A stretch of 64,000 nucleotides of DNA, taken from NCBI GenBank assembly GCA_014529385.2, contig CM043966.1, positions 143,330,711 to 143,394,710 of the forward strand, written 5' to 3'. This document shows, one piece after another, positions 61,993 through 64,000 of the stretch (position 1 is the first letter of the stretch; each line of letters opens with the position of its first letter). Origin of the DNA: Adiantum capillus-veneris (lineage: Eukaryota; Streptophyta; Polypodiopsida; Polypodiales; Pteridaceae). The translations under genes and the position numbers were made by a program. The notes under the pieces were generated by a model that did not search any database, was not told the origin of the DNA, and saw nothing but the letters and a program-made list of their open reading frames with translations.

Positions 61993-63477
61993 ATGTCCCT
62001 CCTTCCCATCACCCCCTCTTCTAACGGGGGGGTGGTACCTTCCCCTTTTCATGAGAATGTATGGAGATCTTCTAACCCCCTGCCGCATAGATCCCTGCTT
62101 AATCAGTACATCGGCCCTACGTTTCAAGAGTTTCCTTCAAGCTTGTTCACTCAACAGTTATTCCAAAACCTCCCCCAGGGCCTAGCCGAGCAGGTGCAGG
62201 AAGCTTGGAAGAAAGGAAATGTCCTCCCAACGGATCCTCCCGTTGAGGCATCAAGCCCGAATACGGTCCCTTCTCTTGACGTCCCCCATTGGACATCCCC
62301 TGATGGTACCCCGGGCATTCACCACGGAAACGGCGAGGGAATGGCTGACGACGACGAAGGAGCTACTACTAGAGGTAATCCTTTGGTCATCCTTCCTGCT
62401 GCACAAGTTAGAAAAGTAGAAAAGGACCTGGAAAACAGGTCACTCATCGGCCTGGTGGCGGGACCACGACCACCAGTGAAAGTGCTCAGAGCATGGGTTC
62501 GGAACCAATGGGGCAACAGGGGGTGCGAGGTGGAAAGCATTCAAGCCCTACCCAAAAACCACTACCTCTTCATGTTCAAAACCCTGGAGATGGCTTTCGA
62601 AATTTTGAGTTCGGGACATTGGGTGCTTAGATCCTCACCCATCTGCTTATTCAAATGGTCTCGCAGCTTCAACCCTGAGAAATCTGCCCTCGAAAACTAC
62701 CCCATGTGGGTAGAGCTACCCAACCTACCGCTCCATTTTCAGCATCACCTTAGGCAAATCAGGGGAAGGATAGGTAAAGTCCTGGGGGGAAAGCCCCAAA
62801 GGTACTTCAACCCCTCATGGCACCCCCAGATGCTCATAGAAATGGACCTCTCTAAACCCCTTCCCGATGCTATGACCATAGCAATTGATGAAGGAGACTG
62901 CTAGGAACAACCCATCGTTTACAAGTACCTGCCAAATGCTTGCTTTAGTTGTGGGGGAACATGACATTTTGTCAGGAAATGTCCAGCTAAAGCTACTCCG
63001 ACGCCAGCCCCTAGTCAATCTCCCCCTCCCAACAAGGAAGGGGCCAAGCAGAAGCCCTCCCAGAAACCTGAAGCTTCTACAGCCCCTCCTGCTCCTCCCC
63101 CTAGCAAAGTGTCTAGGGACTCCAGAGGAGGCACGAATAAACCAAGGAATTACAACCGGTTTGCCCTGCTAGCCGATATTCCTGACTGGGTGAAATCAGA
63201 CGTCCCCGAATCGGAGTCGGACACCGAGGTGGAGGATATAGGGACCACTCCAAAGGAGCAGGCCGAAGGCACCTAAGAGGAAGACAGTCACATGCAAATT
63301 AAAGTAAGAAACAAGGTGCTTGACCTTAACCAAACCATGCAAGCTCTCTTGCAGGCAGGTGATCCCCCCACTATGCCTATGGAAACCCTGAAGCTCAACA
63401 AAAGAACACACGACTCAGTAGCAAAGACGCCTACTAGGACCCTGCAAAACAAAGGAAAAAAAAAGACCAACAGATGA
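61993..63477 (+). pseudogene. LINE ORF1: DUF4283-type nucleic-acid-binding protein with zinc knuckle
   Basis: One frame from ATG 61993 to TGA 63475-63477 (495 codons) with stops only at TAG 62902, TGA 62962 and TAA 63274, and no frameshift. Residues about 160-300 match the DUF4283 layout of plant LINE Gag-like proteins (VLRAWVRNQWGN, FEILSSGHWVL, YPMWVELPNLPLHF). CCHC zinc knuckle at 62941-62982: C-F-S-C-G-G-T-stop-H-F-V-R-K-C. Then a Pro/Lys-rich tail (APSQSPPPNKEG), an acidic patch and a basic C terminus. Its stop codon overlaps the ORF2 start (ATGA), suggesting coupled re-initiation. Confidence 0.85.
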
Positions 63478-64000
63478 AGCTCATCTCTTGGAATGTCAAG
63501 GGGATCACTGACCCCAACAAAACAAGGAAGCTTAACAAATGGCTCAAAGATCAAACATGGGACATTTGCGCTCTTCAGGAAATTAAAGCTGAAGGAGATG
63601 ATCTCCTCAGAAGACTCAAGGAAGTACACCCTGAGTTGAGGTGGTACTCGTCTTCCCACAATAGGGGCTCTGGAGGGACTGCCATTGGAATCAAGAATCA
63701 GCTAGCAGATGGGATTTCAGCTAGTCGAAGCCACCAGTATTGGTGCGCGGTCCAGCTTCCATAACCTTTCAACTGTGAGCTGGTCTCTGTCTATGTTGGA
63801 GGAACCTCAACCAACAGGGCTCAGATTTGGGAGGAAATATTTGCCATTCCAGGGCCGATTATCCTCCTAGGGGACTTCAACATGGTCGAGTCCAGGGAGG
63901 ATAGATTTCTCAGGAAGGGGCAAACCCTCCAAGGTAACGAGAAAGCAAAATGGGAAGCATGCAAAGGGAAGCACGACCTTTGGGACTCCGGCACTGAGGG
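63474..64000 (+). pseudogene. LINE ORF2, endonuclease domain start (runs off the window)
   Basis: Begins MKLISWNVKGITDPNKTRKL, the APE endonuclease opening. Catalytic Glu in ALQEIKAEG and the DFN motif in IILLGDFNMVESRED are present. TAA at 63762-63764 breaks the frame, which then continues (FNCELVSVYVGGTS). The RT part is beyond the right edge. Confidence 0.85.

Overview
The window reads as repeat-dense nuclear plant DNA, most likely from a fern. Supporting this are a broken receptor-like kinase with plant-type splice junctions, a pentatricopeptide-repeat (PPR) fragment of the style expanded in seed-free vascular plants, a plant chromovirus, a DUF4283-type plant LINE, and very long (CT)n, (GT)n and (TATC)n arrays. 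The fern assignment is inference. I found no intact single-copy host gene, and almost every coding segment belongs to a mobile element or is a pseudogene.

Layout. 1-4031: end of a Gag-only LTR element on the + strand, comprising a leader of ~285-bp tandem units that each carry a palindrome, a zinc-knuckle ORF with six in-frame stops, a polypurine tract, an LTR and a tRNA-Met-type primer site. 4.5-6.0 kb: a gag-like scrap and three very long CT arrays. 6.3-10.3 kb: non-coding, including a 1.3-kb TTAA-flanked inverted-repeat element. 10.35-10.63 kb: five hairpins with covarying stems just upstream of a TATA box. 10.67-15.1 kb: a second element on the - strand, with LTR, primer site, a ~290-bp-period leader of different palindromes, and a gag-like ORF with three TAGs. 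16.57-28.8 kb: a LINE on the - strand whose ORF1 is split by a young 7.56-kb chromovirus (20231-27792, 5-bp target duplication, intact 1649-residue Gag-Pol). 28.8-29.6 kb: microsatellites and a PPR scrap. 30.92-31.53 kb: a second TTAA-flanked inverted-repeat element. About 31.6-44.35 kb: a decayed Helitron of Helentron type on the - strand (RPA-like protein, Rep, PIF1 helicase, C-terminal endonuclease), split by a 5.87-kb Ty3 element with 123-bp LTRs (34313-40181, 5-bp target duplication). 45.9-47.6 kb: tandem duplications, microsatellites and a truncated LINE 3' end. 49.4-55.9 kb: pieces of another Ty3-like family. 57.5-59.25 kb: receptor-kinase pseudogene on the - strand. 59.8-61.05 kb: LINE reverse-transcriptase remnant. 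61.99-64.0 kb: a LINE on the + strand (ORF1 and the start of ORF2), running off the window.

The best candidates for something undescribed are: the covarying hairpin array at 10351-10555; the palindrome-per-unit leaders shared in design by two gag-bearing elements (1-1742 and 12129-13806); the two TTAA-flanked elements with CACTAG termini and hairpin-forming ends; and a Helentron with RPA, Rep, helicase and endonuclease in a plant. Frames and boundaries were read by eye. Family assignments rest on recognised motifs, not on searches.
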